A DNA stretch of 64,000 nucleotides, taken from contig QCXZ01000137.1 of the NCBI GenBank assembly GCA_025024175.1, forward strand, positions 77,996,680-78,060,679, read 5' to 3'. The position numbers were made by a program, and so were the translations under genes. Positions within the stretch are counted from its first letter, which is position 1, and the number at the start of each line of letters is the position of its first letter. Of this stretch, positions 23,014 to 34,719 are shown in pieces. Source of the DNA: Rhyzopertha dominica (taxonomy: Eukaryota > Arthropoda > Insecta > Coleoptera > Bostrichidae). Below the pieces are notes generated by a model that had not been told where the DNA came from, did no database searches, and saw nothing but the letters and a program-made list of their open reading frames with translations.

Positions 23014-23300
23014 TCAATCCTGTATACACTTAGAGAAAGCATCTATAATCAACAGCAGGTAACCTTTATTAAATACAGGTCTAAAAGATCCACGTAAATG
23101 CGTTCCCAAGGACCGTTTGTAAATTACCACAAAATCGAGGAAGCTTTTTCTGAATCTTCTTTGAAATTTAGCGCATACTTCATATCTTTTGCGCATATCT
23201 TCTACATCTTTATTGATCGATTGCCACCAAACGCAACATCCAGCTAAAGATTTGACTTTTACCATTCCCATATGGTATTTGTGTAATTTTACAAGTAACC
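23014..23300 (-). pseudogene. Ty3/gypsy integrase fragment
   Basis: The minus strand reads HMGMVKVKSLAGCCVWWQSI then NKDVEDMRKRYEVCAKFQ, the HHCC zinc-binding region of a gypsy-type integrase (typically HxGxxKxxxLAR..VWWPxxDxxIE..C..C). HLRGSFRPVFNKGYLLLIID with AFSKCIQD follows, the start of the catalytic core around the first aspartate (usually GPF..YLVIDAYSKW). The frame ends at the window position where the second catalytic block should follow, and nothing convincing continues it. The rest of pol and the LTRs are not seen nearby. Confidence 0.75.
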
Positions 23301-24800
23301 CTTTTATAAATTTTGTGATGTAGCAAATTCAGGTAAGTATATTCTACAGCACCTACCTATTATTTTCATCTGAATTGCTACCATTTGCTAAGAGCATCCT
23401 TACGTTTGTAAATATTGTAAATATTGTAATCTCAAAAATTTCCAACAGGTTACCAATTTACATCAAACGCTAAAAATTGTCTTTCTTTTTCTAATTGTCT
23501 GCTCTTCATTTGCGGTCAGTCTTTGCGAAGCCAAAGCAATGGGACGAGCATCTCAGGTGAAGCAATGAAGACATGAATCAGACTAATTACTTAAATACTA
23601 TATAATCCTCTTTTAAGATATTATGGAGACTGAAAAATTATTTGAAGTGATTTTAGTTTACTTGTCGCGGCTCCTCAGTAACAGCCTTTATTTTATCAGG
23701 ACACTTATAAATGCTCTATTTGTCAAGCCCGTTTTTATTCATAATGCAAATGATTGTTGTTATTTAAAGGTCATCCCTGATAGCTGTCAGAAATTAAAGA
23801 AGGGCGTTGTCCTTCTTTGATTTAAGTGAAATACAACCTAGGATGCTCATATATCAAAGTAGTCGATTATAGTGGACATATACAATACGCACAAACAGAA
23901 ACAAAGAACAAAATATAAATATCTATATTTTGTGGCAACCTAAATACGTCCTTGCTGCAAGGCAGGTTTACTACCTGCTCGTGTTCTTCAGCTATTTTAG
24001 ACCGACGGAAACCCGTCGTAGTAATAAGTAANTGTGGCCATTTTTCTGAAAAGAAAATAAAGACATCTGAAGCCACCGCTTCTTTGATCTCGTCCAGTAC
24101 GTGCGATTTATAAATGCATTGTGATATTTTATAGATGAGCAGCAGCCTTTTAACTCGACGGGGCGTATAATCGAACATGACTGTAGTTTTCGCGCTGAAA
24201 AATTGCCGACATCTATTTTATTTAAAATTATGTGTCACGGCTTCATAAAAATGCTCCTTTGAAGCTGGCCCGGTTGGCAGTTCGCTGTGAAATATTTCAA
24301 CCTGAAAAAATGAAAGGAGGAATCGTGACCGTGGGCCGTAGCCTTCTAGAATCTAGTCAGAAGCTGAAAATTAACAGCATGCTCTGTAAGCACATCTCAT
24401 TAGGAACGGGGGTTCGCAGGCCTGCCACGATTCTTCGGGGCCATTCATTGCTTGCGTTCATGCGACAGCGAATTATGTACAGGCAAACAGTCAAAATTGC
24501 CTCGATTCGTCACAAAAACAAATGAACCTGTGGTGGCGTCGAGCGACACGGCGTTATTTATAACGTGTAAAATAAATAGCGTTGTTTATTTTTGAGAGCA
24601 GTTATGTAAATAAGCAACGCAACGTGTATAGGTAGCACTGGAAGCGACAGTAAGGTCATTAAGGAATGGGCATTATGATCAGAGTAAAGGGAAAGATGCA
24701 GACGCGGTTCAGTTAATTATAGCCGCCACAGAAATAAAAACACCCTTTTTATTCGAGTTAATTATGGTGAAAATTTTAAGTAATCAGTGCTTTAATTTTC
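23301..24800. other. Intergenic, no gene recognised
   Basis: Possible extension of the gypsy remnant at 23301-23530 is too weak to call. Frames at 23867-24178 (one N at 24032) and 24232-24525 have no family motif. Confidence 0.4.
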
Positions 24801-24812
24801 ATTTTAAANAGT

Positions 24813-25413
24813 ATGTTTAACTTCCTGGAATTAGACAACCCCAAAGATANAGTGAAAGCTTTTGCTGACTATTTTTCATCTGTTTATCAGAGCTCGAATT
24901 GTAATAACTCTAAATGTGCTAACGTGAAGCCTAATCCTTTATGTATGTATCTAACTCAAACAACCCGAAATGATATGACGAAAGCAAGTACAAAGTTAAA
25001 GAACAAATCAACTGCAGAAGTAGACGTGGTTCTTAGTTTCTTAGTTAAAGATTGCAAAATTATCTTCGCTGAACCACTACTTATACCATTCAACTTAATT
25101 AATTATCAAAAACACTGTTTTTCCTACTATATGGAAAATGTCACGAGTGTGTTCTATATTTAAGTCTGGAGACGCAACTTCGTAGAAAATTATCGCCCTG
25201 TATCGATAATCTGTAATATTCAACAGGAAACAGGTATTATCCCGTTTTTGTTCCCGGCTCTGGAGTTCCACGGGGCTCTAATTTGAGACCCCTACTATTT
25301 TTCATTTTTATCGACGACCTAGCACATACCCTTGATACACAAGCGTTGCTCTTCTCCGACGATCTCAAAATTTTCTCTCAAATACATAGTGAGCGTGATT
25401 ATAAAAACCTTCA
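24813..25413 (+). pseudogene. Non-LTR reverse transcriptase, family A, first part
   Basis: Linker and fingers of an RT on the plus strand: AFADYFSSVYQSS near 24865, then in changing frames a FPTIWKM-like block near 25120 and ENYRPVSIIC near 25175. A deletion follows. Palm motifs resume as VPGSGVPRGS (about 25250), LLFFIFIDDLAHTLDTQALL and a SDDLKIFSQIHSERDYKNLQ block ending at 25413. The same sequence in the opposite orientation is at 28890-29730. Two Ns are present. The copy breaks at 25413 against a minus-strand RT; its C-terminal part appears to continue at 26665. Confidence 0.75.
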
Positions 25414-26662
25414 AATCAACTTGTGTGAAATCCGAGAAAATTTTCGAATTCCGTAAACAAATCTCAAACAAGACTTTTGCAAACGTTCAATGCGATTTAC
25501 ATCTACCCTGGTTAAGCATGAACCATACAAGACATCGCAATAGTTCATATGACATAAGACCGTTGCATCCGTCAGCTTTATTTTTAAGTTAATGGGTATG
25601 ATATGGCGATAAGGATATAACTTTTTCAAGCTAATGTATGCAACATTCAATTTTTTAGTAATGAAATTACTAAAACGTAGTTCCGTGTCTAGATCCACAC
25701 CCAAACTTTTCACTACTTTAGAGCACTGCAGAATACTATTACCAACTTTAATCTTTAATAACACTTCTGCTAGTTCTTTGTTTTTACCGAATACCAGTAC
25801 AGAGCTCTTTAAATCGTTCAAACTAAGTTGATGTTGCAAAGAAGTTTGTTGCAATTGCTTTAAATCTTCATTAATCATTCTATTTGCGAAATGTATATTA
25901 CTAAAGGGAAACGAAAAACGGACCTGGGTGTCATCAGCATATACATACGAAGTACCGTACTGAACACAAGACAACAAGTTACATGTGTAAATACAGAATA
26001 AAATAGGTCCAAGCACAGATCCCTGAGGCACCCCAGATGTAATAACTCCCTCCTCAGATGCACCGAAATCCGTCACAGTATATTGTTTACGGTTAGCAAA
26101 ATAACATTCAATAAGACTCACTGAATTCTGCGAAAATCCTACATACTCCAGAATTGAAAACAATAATTTATGATTAATTTTGTCGAAAGCCTTGGAAAAG
26201 TCCAACAGAACAAGTGCACTAATATTTCCAACATCAGCCTCACGAATGACATCATCAATCAAATCAAGAAATGCAGTAAGACAACTATACCTTTGTCGAA
26301 ATCCTGATTGTCTGAGAGGTATAAGATATCGTATTTATCTAGGTGACCTTTTATTTGTCGCACCAGAATCTTTTCCAAGACTTTCGACATTACCGGCAAA
26401 AGCGAAATTGGACGCAGCTCATCAAAAGATGCCACCACCGCTTTTTTTGGTAACGGCAAAACTTTTGCAATTTTCCATGCACTGGGAACGATATTCTCCA
26501 ATAAACAAGTGTTTATTAAGTGTGTCAGCACTGGTAAAATAGTTGGACAGCACATAAGAAGCATCTCTGGATTTATGTTGTCAGGACCGCAGGCAGTCGA
26601 TTTGATTTCAGATAAGCACCTGAATACTTCAGACTCATCAACTAAGTGGAACAAGTGTGAAG
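25414..26662 (-). pseudogene. Non-LTR reverse transcriptase, family B, inserted in family A copy
   Basis: Reading down from 26662: FHLVDESEVFRCLSEIKST, CGPDNINPEMLL, ENIVPSAWKIAKVLPLPKK and LRPISLLPVMSKVLEKILVR. A single frameshift near 26262 separates this from a 283-codon run with LVLLDFSKAFDKINH, SGVPQGSVLGPILFCIYTC, YVYADDTQ (catalytic), SSVLVFGKNKE, KSLGVDLD, MNYCDVLYGSC and RLQKSCLRFVYGIRKF. It stops at ISHKLI at 25414. The palm is intact, so decay is moderate. Endonuclease, ORF1, the RT C-terminus and the 3' tail are missing. It is closest in wording to the copy at 1010-3020. Confidence 0.85.
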
Positions 26663-26664
26663 GT

Positions 26665-27142
26665 AGTTACCCTCCGAGGGGCTATGATTATGGTACTTTA
26701 CTTGTCCGATTTAATATGCAATCCTTGACGCAAAAGCGCATTGTAAATACCGTTTTGTTTATGCAGAGGCTAATTACTAACATGATTAACTGCCCTTATC
26801 TGGTCGGCTGTTTGAGGTTTACTATTCCGCGTTCAACAGCACGACACAGCCTGACTTTTTACACTGACAGGTGTAAAACTAATTTGTTGTCGAAATCTCC
26901 GATATATGTTATGAGTACCAACTTTAATAAATTTGCAAATGATACTGATATTTATAACACACCGAGCAAGCAGTTGCTGAAATTATGTTCACTGAATGCC
27001 TCAACTGTGTCCTAATCTCCATGTGGTTACCTATAGCTAATTCGGTATTTTAATTGTTATGCCTTACCTATGTATAATTTGTTAAAATTGAATTTGCGTA
27101 ATTTGTCCTATATATAGTTGGACAATAAACTGTTATTATTAT
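26665..27142 (+). pseudogene. Non-LTR element family A, C-terminus and 3' tail
   Basis: A plus-strand frame to 27015 reads GSYPPRGYDYGTLLVRFNMQ then SLTQKRIV, FMQRLI, CPYLVGCLRFTIPRSTARHS and a conserved SPIYVMSTNFN ending. This is the region after the RT thumb in family A, matching the wording at 38650-39000 on the minus strand. A 3' region ends in ACAATAAACTG then TTATTATTAT at 27133-27142, the element's terminal repeat. With 24813-25413 it forms one element split by 25414-26662, minus about 450 bp. Confidence 0.6.
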
Positions 27143-27439
27143 CTAAAAAGAGATACGATCACATCCTGCAGCATTAGCTTTGAGACTCTCCACTGCTAGT
27201 ATTAAGTCTTTCCCTTTTATCAAAGACAATCGTTTTGATGATTATTTTTTTCAAATACACTAACGAAATAATTATTTATGTGATCTGGATTCTATAAGTT
27301 CGACGGAATCTCGCGCTTTCCACCACCATTTTCTAAGAATCTAGGGTTTTCCTAAATTTTATTAACTTAATTATGTAAGTAAGTCAGATATGCTCCTCTT
27401 CTAGGTGGACTGAAGCCAGCGCAAAATTTCTTTATAACT

Positions 27440-27780
27440 TTGCATATTTCCCAAGAATTGCGTTTTGCGGATCTTGAAGGCCTTGAGTACCTTATATCTT
27501 TGCAGCAAGATCATTGTAAGAGGAGGAACAGTACGAAATCTGAAGGACTCATGTCAGGGCTGCACAGGGAATGTGGGAGAATTTCACAGCAGTTCTTCTC
27601 GCCAACTCCTTTGACTGACACTGCTTTATGGGATCAAGCGTTATCGTGCAAGAGGATTACACCGCCGTCTCGTCTACACTTTTGGAATCATGCATTTAAA
27701 TTTCCAACGAAGAAGACAAATACATTTGTTTTTTGGTATTTGTATATTGCTTGTTTGTCCATGCAGTCTTCTTCCATTAT
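27440..27780 (-). pseudogene. mariner-type transposase C-terminal remnant
   Basis: The minus strand reads VILLHDNA (27637-27660), the second catalytic block. A stop and SHKAVSVK follow, then CCEILPHSLCSPDMSPSDF near 27538-27585, the third catalytic block (usually LPHPPYSPDLAPSDY). The spacing between the two aspartates is about that of mariners (DD34D). Upstream and downstream sequence is only faintly related. It is far more decayed than the mariner at 36761-38091. Confidence 0.7.
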
Positions 27781-28885
27781 TGCAGCCACAATAGCAGCAA
27801 AACTGTTGTCGGTAGCGGTATGAAGTTTCCAACTTCTGTGGTCGTCTTTGAGAATTTTTTACACATAAATTGAGTGAACTATCCGCACTGTATATATAGC
27901 TAGGTGATGTCCCAATGATAGACCTTTATAATTTGACACCACTTTCACATCGTCAGTTCAGCGCCAGCTTGATATGTGCATGACCCTCGTAAATAAGTGG
28001 GCATAAGCAAGTATTATTTTCCTCACGGTAACGTTGCTGAGAGAACCCCTGCACCACCAGTAGGACCCGCCATTGACGACAAGCGTGATGAATGCATTTG
28101 CTAGACGTAAACAAAATAATGTTGGATATTTGTTATAAGTCAGACTGGATGGAAATTAGCGGTGAATGTCATTAATAACATTCGATAGCTTATTGTTGGG
28201 CCGTCAGTTTTCTATTATGCCTGGCATGGATCATCAATCTCTCGCTCTCTCTGAACCCGCGGCTTCCGCGGCCTCGACCCCCGCACATGACAAACGACAG
28301 CTGCCTAACACTTGACGGCTGCCTATCAGGATTTATAAATGGCCCGCGCTATTTATCGTCGAATAATGCACATCGACGCCGCTGCCTACTCCTTTAACGA
28401 TCGCTATTTGTTGCAAATAGGTACCTTCTGCATTAAGTAAATGTTGTATTTATTCTCATACGTTACATAAAAAATGTCCTACTGTGGGACCAGAAACATT
28501 TTGCGCATGCAACATCATGGTGTATTCAACTTTCCCTAATTTTTATACCCAATCACAGACCGCTGTAAAACTATTTGCCTGCCAGGCGCCAAATTATAAG
28601 TAAGTAAGGTATAACAGTTAAAATACTTAATTAGCTACAGGTAGTATGTTGTACATGAAGATCAGGACACAGTTGAGGCATTCAATGAACATAATTTCAG
28701 CAGCTGCTTAATCGGTGTATTATTAACATCACTATCATTTGCAAATTGTTGGTACACATAACATATATCGGAGGTTTCGACAACAAATTGGTTTTACACC
28801 TGTCGGTGTAAAAACAAATATTCTATTTTCGGTCTGACAAACGTAAAAAACAGTAACTTTAGTACATCTAAGTTTTTAAAGTCCC
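27781..28885. other. Intergenic, no gene recognised
   Basis: No family motif on either strand. Composition is more balanced at 28020-28400. Nothing can be assigned. Confidence 0.4.
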
Positions 28886-28889
28886 CAGT

Positions 28890-29730
28890 ATTNCTAACAA
28901 TAAAAGCATACATNCTTGATGCAGACAAAACAATGTTGTAATTTACGTGTAAAGGACATAGTACTACACTTAGAAATATTCAAACATNGCTTGTTGGGTA
29001 TACACCAATTCCAGACCGTATCAAGCTTCTTTTGAAGGTTTTTACAATCACGCTCAGTACNTATTTGAGAGAAAATTTTGAGATTGTTGGCGNGGGGCAA
29101 CGCTTGTGTATCAACGCTATGTGCCAGGTCGTCGATAAAAATGAGAAATAGTAGGGGTCCCTGTGGAACTCCAGAGCCCGGAACAAAAATGGGAGAATTG
29201 TAACCACCACAGGAGTATACCTGTTTCCCGTTGAATAGATACGTTTCTAACAACCACAATAGCGTGTCACTTATACCGAAGGAATCGGGCTTTAATAGAA
29301 GTATATTAGTGATCATTCTGGTCAAATGCCTTTTTGATGTCAGTGTATATAACGTCCACCCTACCCTGCTGGTCCAGCACCTCCTAAACAAACTGAGTAA
29401 ATGTTGCAAGATTAGTTACGGTAGATCTGCGCTCCCTGAATCCATATTGGCACGAGAAAGAAAAGTCTTAATATTATTATAAATGAAATTGTGAACCATG
29501 ATTTCGAATACTTTTGCGAAATTACAAGATTATCGATATAGGACGATAGTTTTCAACGAGAGTTGCTTCTCCAGACTTAAAAATAGGACACACCCGTAAC
29601 ATTTTCCATATAGTAGGAAAAACAAATTTTTTGGTAATTCTATAAATAATGACAGTTTTTATTACTTTTATATGTGTGACATACAATAATTGCATGCTTT
29701 GCTTTTTTCCCATTACAAACTTGTCAGTAA
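28890..29730 (-). pseudogene. Non-LTR reverse transcriptase, family A
   Basis: Reading down from 29713: FPTIWKMLRVCPIFKSGEAT and ENYRPISII (fingers), a run with stops, then TLYTLTSKRHLTRMITN and LETYLFNGKQVYSCGGYN. The palm blocks are VPGSGVPQGPLLFLIFIDDL, then LPXANNLKIFSQIXTERDCK (the YADD box destroyed) and LNISKCSTMSFTRK. It is the closest relative in this window of the plus-strand copy at 24813. Five Ns fall in 28893-29093. There are frameshifts near 29410 and 29520. The C-terminus and tail are missing. Confidence 0.75.
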
Positions 29731-31400
29731 GGTGGCACTGAAGGGATAATACTTCAAACTATTATGAATTTTATAATAAAAAAACCATTTTAAATCATTG
29801 AAATCTCTATCTTCTTTGGAATTATTGTTGATGCAGCATCTGATACTTCAGTTCTTGGCTCTATTGCTTATAAAAACAGAACAACGGAATTTGCCTCTAC
29901 ACAGACACGAAGCTATTTAAAAACTTATTGAAATGCAGGTCCTGCGATATTAATTTTGAATGAAACAAAAGTATTTGCCTAGATTACACCACACGAAGGA
30001 TGGTAAGCAAATTTATGACCTGCTTTCACCAGTTTTGGCTTTCATGAACTTAGAAAAACTAAAAGTTCAAGTAAGTAATCGAGTATTCTTACAATAGAAG
30101 CTTTGCGCTAGGGATTATAAATACATGCAGATAATATGATGTACGTTGGAAATTATATGAATTGAAAAGCTAGGGTGCACTGATGGTTCATACGCCACCG
30201 CAGCAGCCCTCGAAAATAAATCTTACAGGTGAAGTTTTTAATAGAAGGTTCCTTGACATTCATCGCCGCGTAGTCAGTCAACTCAGCGCTGTAAAGCCGA
30301 CGCATTAGCGACACTCCGCGTAAACAAACATTCAAAATTAGATTAGTGTCTCGCTCTTACAGCGATTAAGTGACAAGTGGTTATGTAACCGTTCGATACC
30401 GGCTACCAGCGGGCGTGAGCGAGAAGACTATACGGGTATACCTGTGCCCATCATTAACGATAACCATCGTAACTGCCAGAGAAGTCCTTTTTAAAGACAA
30501 ATGAAGGTGCGAGCTGACAGCAAGCCCATTTAGTCGGGAAGTCGTAATTACAAGGTGTGGTAATGCCGCTTCTATTCAAGGCGACTTCGCACCGTTAGGC
30601 AAACAAGGAAAACGACAAACAGCCGAGCGCCTTAGACAATAAATTACGCTGGGTTTTTAAATAGGCAGACGATGGGCAATGATTAAATGCACTGCTTGCT
30701 CCAGGGGGAGCGAGGATGAGTGTAAATTATATGCGGTGTTCTTGGCATACATTGAGAAAACAACGCAGATTGTTTTTCGTGACGTTGTGATGATAGGTAA
30801 TAATAGGAGTCCCCGTTTACACCATATGCTTCATAGTTCAGAGGGTACAGACCGCTACACTCACGTTTCGTTACCGTTTAAACCCCAATAAACAATTAAC
30901 TGCGTTTTTTTTGGATTTGCAGTTGCTACTATCTATCTAAAGACAATAGTAGATTGTTTTACAATTAAAGAAAAGTTTCACGAACTAGAAAACCCACTTT
31001 TCTTACGCGTGAAACAGTAACTTTTAAACTAAATTGTATTTCCTGTTCTCAAAGTAATCTGTGTTAAATTTGTGTAGACATAGAAACTAAAGATCGCAAT
31101 AGTAAATAAATAATCCGTGATGAAGCTTTCCTGCAAACTGCAAAATTAATCAATCAAGTGAAATTAAAGATGTATCAGAAGCAGAGTCAAATTTGCTACC
31201 TACAAAGTCTAAAGCAAAGTACGAGAAAGTTTACGAATAGTTTTATCTCTGGAGAAATTAAAAAATGTGCAATTTCTAATTGCGTACTTTTATGAAACAG
31301 TTTCTTTTATTTATGAAATTTATTACAAGACCTAATCTTAAGTATCCTTACTTGTGAAACTCTTAAAGCTTCAACACTCTGGTCTGTGTTTTTAGTGCTA
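29731..31400. other. Intergenic, no gene recognised
   Basis: Small frames at 30153-30335 and 30679-30891 show no family motif. No repeats or structured RNA noticed. Confidence 0.4.
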
Positions 31401-31479
31401 CGGAGCACTATACAGTTAAACGAAAACGTGGACATTTCTGCTTATAAAAAATTGCTCCTGTTAACTTTCTTCTTATGAA

Positions 31480-32740
31480 GATTGTGACAATAACAGCATT
31501 GCATGGAGCCTGTCGCGCGGAAGAATTTTGACTTCTGACAGTTGCTGACGCAGAAGATTGCGGGCATATCTTAGTAGTTACATTATACGACATAAAAACA
31601 AGAAAAAAACGTGTCTTCGCAGTAACATCGGAAGATGGAATAGACAGCATGGAGATTTACAGGAAGTACTTGGAGCTAAGACCCAAACGCGAGGTCAATC
31701 GTAGACTCTTTATAAATTATTTAAAAAAATGCACAGTGCAACCAATTGGTATAAACACCTTCTACAATATACCAAGAAAAATTGTCGCGATCTTAAGTCT
31801 ATCGAAGCCGAACAGTTTCACAGGACATTGTTTCCGCCAGGGTTGGCANGATTAAAACAAAATTCTGTTTTAAACAATTTTTCTGTAGCTATAAATTACA
31901 AACATTTTAAAACAATAAATAAAAATGTTTACCTTACCATAACATAAAAATTTGTATTTCTGGTCCAATACAACAAAACAATAAGTAAAACGTTCATTCA
32001 ACACTTACTAGATAATTATATATTTAGCATGATAGAACAAATAGTTATCAGAACTTGGGAATATAAAAAACAATAAACAAGAAATAAAATATTTTTACTA
32101 GTGCAAGCATATCTTCTTTGCACTTCTTGCATCGAGCTCGCATTGTACTATTTTGCACTTTAATTTTGTCGAAGTAATTCCATCCTGCATTATTTCTCCT
32201 ACTGGTCATTGTAATTGTTGGACTTTAAACTTTAAACATACAAGGTCGGTTCCTATTCTCTTTATATAGTTGATATTAGCTAAAATCCACCCAGTAACCA
32301 GTATGTGATTGGTCTGGATTTTAAGAACAGAGTTGATTTTTGCTTAAAATAGAAAAGCAAAACCGGCTCATAATAACTAAAATTGCCGCGTAAACGCCGT
32401 ACACTTCGAATACAAATGACAAATGACAACAGGCAATCGTAGTCACCTAGGGATTTTTAAACAACTGCTACGCTTTACGCCATCTACTCGTATTTATTTT
32501 CACTAATACACACAGTAATTTGCATGAGAGTGCATGTTTAAAACGTTTTAAACATGTTTTTAACTAAGTAAGAAAAAACATATTTAAAACAATTTAAACA
32601 TGATTAAATTAAAGAAACTGTTTGTTTTGTTTAATTTAAATAAAAAAACATGTTTTCTGCCAACCCTGGTTTCCGCAGAACTTCAGCGACTTTTCTGACC
32701 GACAGTGCAGCCGACATTCGAGTTTAGAAGAGCAGTATAG
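31480..32740 (+). pseudogene. Crypton-like tyrosine recombinase, split by a hAT insertion
   Basis: A tyrosine-recombinase catalytic region. MKIVTITALHGACRAEEF near 31475-31530 holds the first catalytic arginine (GACR). VADAEDCGHILVV follows, then MEIYRKYLELRPKREVNRR, KKCTVQPIGINTFYNIPRK and NSFTGHCFR ending at 31837 (the HxxR box). The frame stops at a transposon and resumes at 32677 with RTSATFLTDSAADI. This is exactly the expected continuation of the box (HCFRRTSATLLADAGAD in insect Cryptons). One in-frame stop follows EEF, and another comes soon after ADIRV. The N-terminal part and the catalytic tyrosine are not identified. Crypton assignment rests on this wording; a domesticated relative is the alternative. 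Confidence 0.75.
31838..32668. mobile_element. Non-autonomous hAT transposon, 831 bp
   Basis: It begins with CAGGGTTGGCA and ends with TGCCAACCCTG, perfect 11-bp inverted termini of hAT type. It is flanked by an 8-bp target duplication, GTTTCCGC at 31830-31837 and 32669-32676, the length diagnostic for hAT. Inside is AT-rich sequence with no transposase and several further palindromic GTTTAAA-type stretches. One N at 31849. The perfect duplication and termini point to a fairly recent insertion. Confidence 0.9.
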
Positions 32741-33935
32741 AAAATAAAGCATAAATTTCAAAAATTCAACCGGGCAGCAATCTTCGTTCATCTCTCCACC
32801 GTCAACATCGACAGTATCCGAAAATTTAGCTGGAGGAATGAACTCCAATTTATAAGTTTCTGAGTCATTTTGCACATCTTCTAGTATAGTGTTGAATAAT
32901 GTAAGCAACTGTACACTTAACATTTATCCTAATAAATGAATTAAAAAAGTGTTGCTAACAAGAAAAGAGTTGCTAGTAAGAAAAATCCCACTACAAAATA
33001 CAAACTACGCAAGAAGAAGTTGCAAAAATCACAGCAAATAGTCGATCTAGCAGGGTGGAACATGCGATAAAAGAAAGAAATTTCTGCAGGGAACGACTGG
33101 CCGGCAAATACTGAATGAAGAATGCCTTCATTCACAAATTTCCAAAAGGTACAAGCGCCACTCTTGCAGAGTGCAGAAATAAATATCCAACAGAGCTTAA
33201 GGTTTTACAGCCATAATCCACTTACAGGTCAGTCAGTCTCATTGTGCCAACTAAATGGATTATTGGTAAAGGGTGGGTAATCCTCCTTATCTTTGGATCC
33301 GGTCTGTGTAAACTATGTAAATTTGTCGTCACCTTTCGATTTATATTGATTTACGGCCAACTTTACAACGCAGGTAAACGACGTTTCTTATCACAACAAA
33401 CAAGTACGCTGTGTTATTGCAGGGTCTGGGCAAATACAGGATCTGTGAATGGCATGAAATAAAGCCCTAGCCGCCGACAATGACTCAAACGTATTTTCCA
33501 GGCTTTATAGCCCTCGGCGAATACACATATGCCCAGTAAATCATAACTGCGTTCATTTGTCGTTTTTGAAACGCCATGAGACTAAAACCGTTGATGATTT
33601 AATGCAATTTTCAATGCTCATCAACTTTCACAATTTCAAAATGTTACGTTTTTACATTGATATATGTAACTAAATGATAAACCACAAACGCAATGGAAAA
33701 ATTTGGAATATTTAGACTTGGTATGTCCAAAGTTCGTATAGATACAACGTTTGTACGACAAACACCATATACAGCAATTCGAAATTCTATACAGCAGTCT
33801 AAAAAATAAAGTAGCATGAGGACCGAAATACAAAAATAAGCAAAACATGTTCTTTAGCGGTGACGATCACAAAAGACAGGTTTTGTGATAAGAAACGAAC
33901 TGGCGCAGAACATTTCGAGGTTTGAAGCAATAAAC
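32741..33935. other. Probable end of the Crypton remnant, then intergenic
   Basis: A plus-strand run near 33000-33220 (KITANSRSSRVEHAIKE and neighbours) looks coding-like, but I cannot name it. Minus-strand frames at 32636-33135 are antisense shadows. Nothing else is recognised. Confidence 0.35.
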
Positions 33936-33939
33936 GAGA

Positions 33940-34600
33940 GAATATGCTACATCAAACTCAAAGGATACTGGTAGAACTTTCGATCACCTCAGCACATGGA
34001 CAAACTGAAGAAAAGTATGAAAATACCAAAGATATTTTATACGACTCCTTAGAAAAAGCCCAGCGCCCAGACAAGACATGGTACTACTCTGCGGTGACTT
34101 TAATGCCAAGATAGGCAAAAAACCTGCTTTTAAGTCAACGATAGGGCAACAACAGAAACGGTGTTTCAACATAAACTAAATCGACCATATCATTGTCGAT
34201 ACACACAAATACAATTATATATATAATAGCCTCATAGTGAAATATAGAACGATTATAGAATAAATACTAAACGCTGAAAAAGAATGTAACAATATCGAGA
34301 AGCTATGGGAAAAACTGCAAAACTAATAACAACAACGACAGAAAAGGTATTTGGAAAGAATGAAAGAAAGAAGACAAAAGCACGGTTAGACGAAAGGTGT
34401 CAAGAGCAATTAGAAAAAAGACAAACAGCGAGTAAACGAATGATACAATTCCAGACCGAAGAAAGTAGAGAGAAAGGCACAATGTGCTGGAAAGAGACAA
34501 GGAAACTAATAACAGCAAAGAAAAAAGTGTACGAACGACAAAGATACAAAGCAACAAAAAGAGAATTTTACAGGGCGATATCTTTGGAGAAGTGGGGTTT
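33940..34600 (+). pseudogene. RTE-like non-LTR element, endonuclease end and linker
   Basis: The plus strand reads ITSAHGQTEEKYENTKDILY and DSLEKA near 33975-34060, then in a shifted frame LRCGDFNAKIGKKP near 34095-34130. This is the GDFNAKIG box of an endonuclease/exonuclease/phosphatase domain with the preceding HAPTE-like block. A LDHIIVDTHKYN block follows near 34180. The lysine/arginine-rich stretch up to 34600 resembles the linker between endonuclease and reverse transcriptase in RTE-type elements (the so-called craniofacial development protein 2-like genes). No RT follows in this orientation. Frameshifted and dead. Confidence 0.6.
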
Positions 34601-34719
34601 TAAACTCAAGCCAATCCCAACACTTAAGAATGAACAAGATCATATTATACTTTTCTGTGCCAGCTAATGTTAAATGTATGCCTAATTTTGTGTGGTTGGC
34701 TAACTGTTTTCGCAAGACC

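Noticed and set aside
32636..33135. Minus-strand frame with an acidic run resembling piggyBac N-termini
   Set aside because: The plus strand of its right part carries the recombinase continuation RTSATFLTDSAAD after the hAT target duplication, so the minus frame is a shadow.
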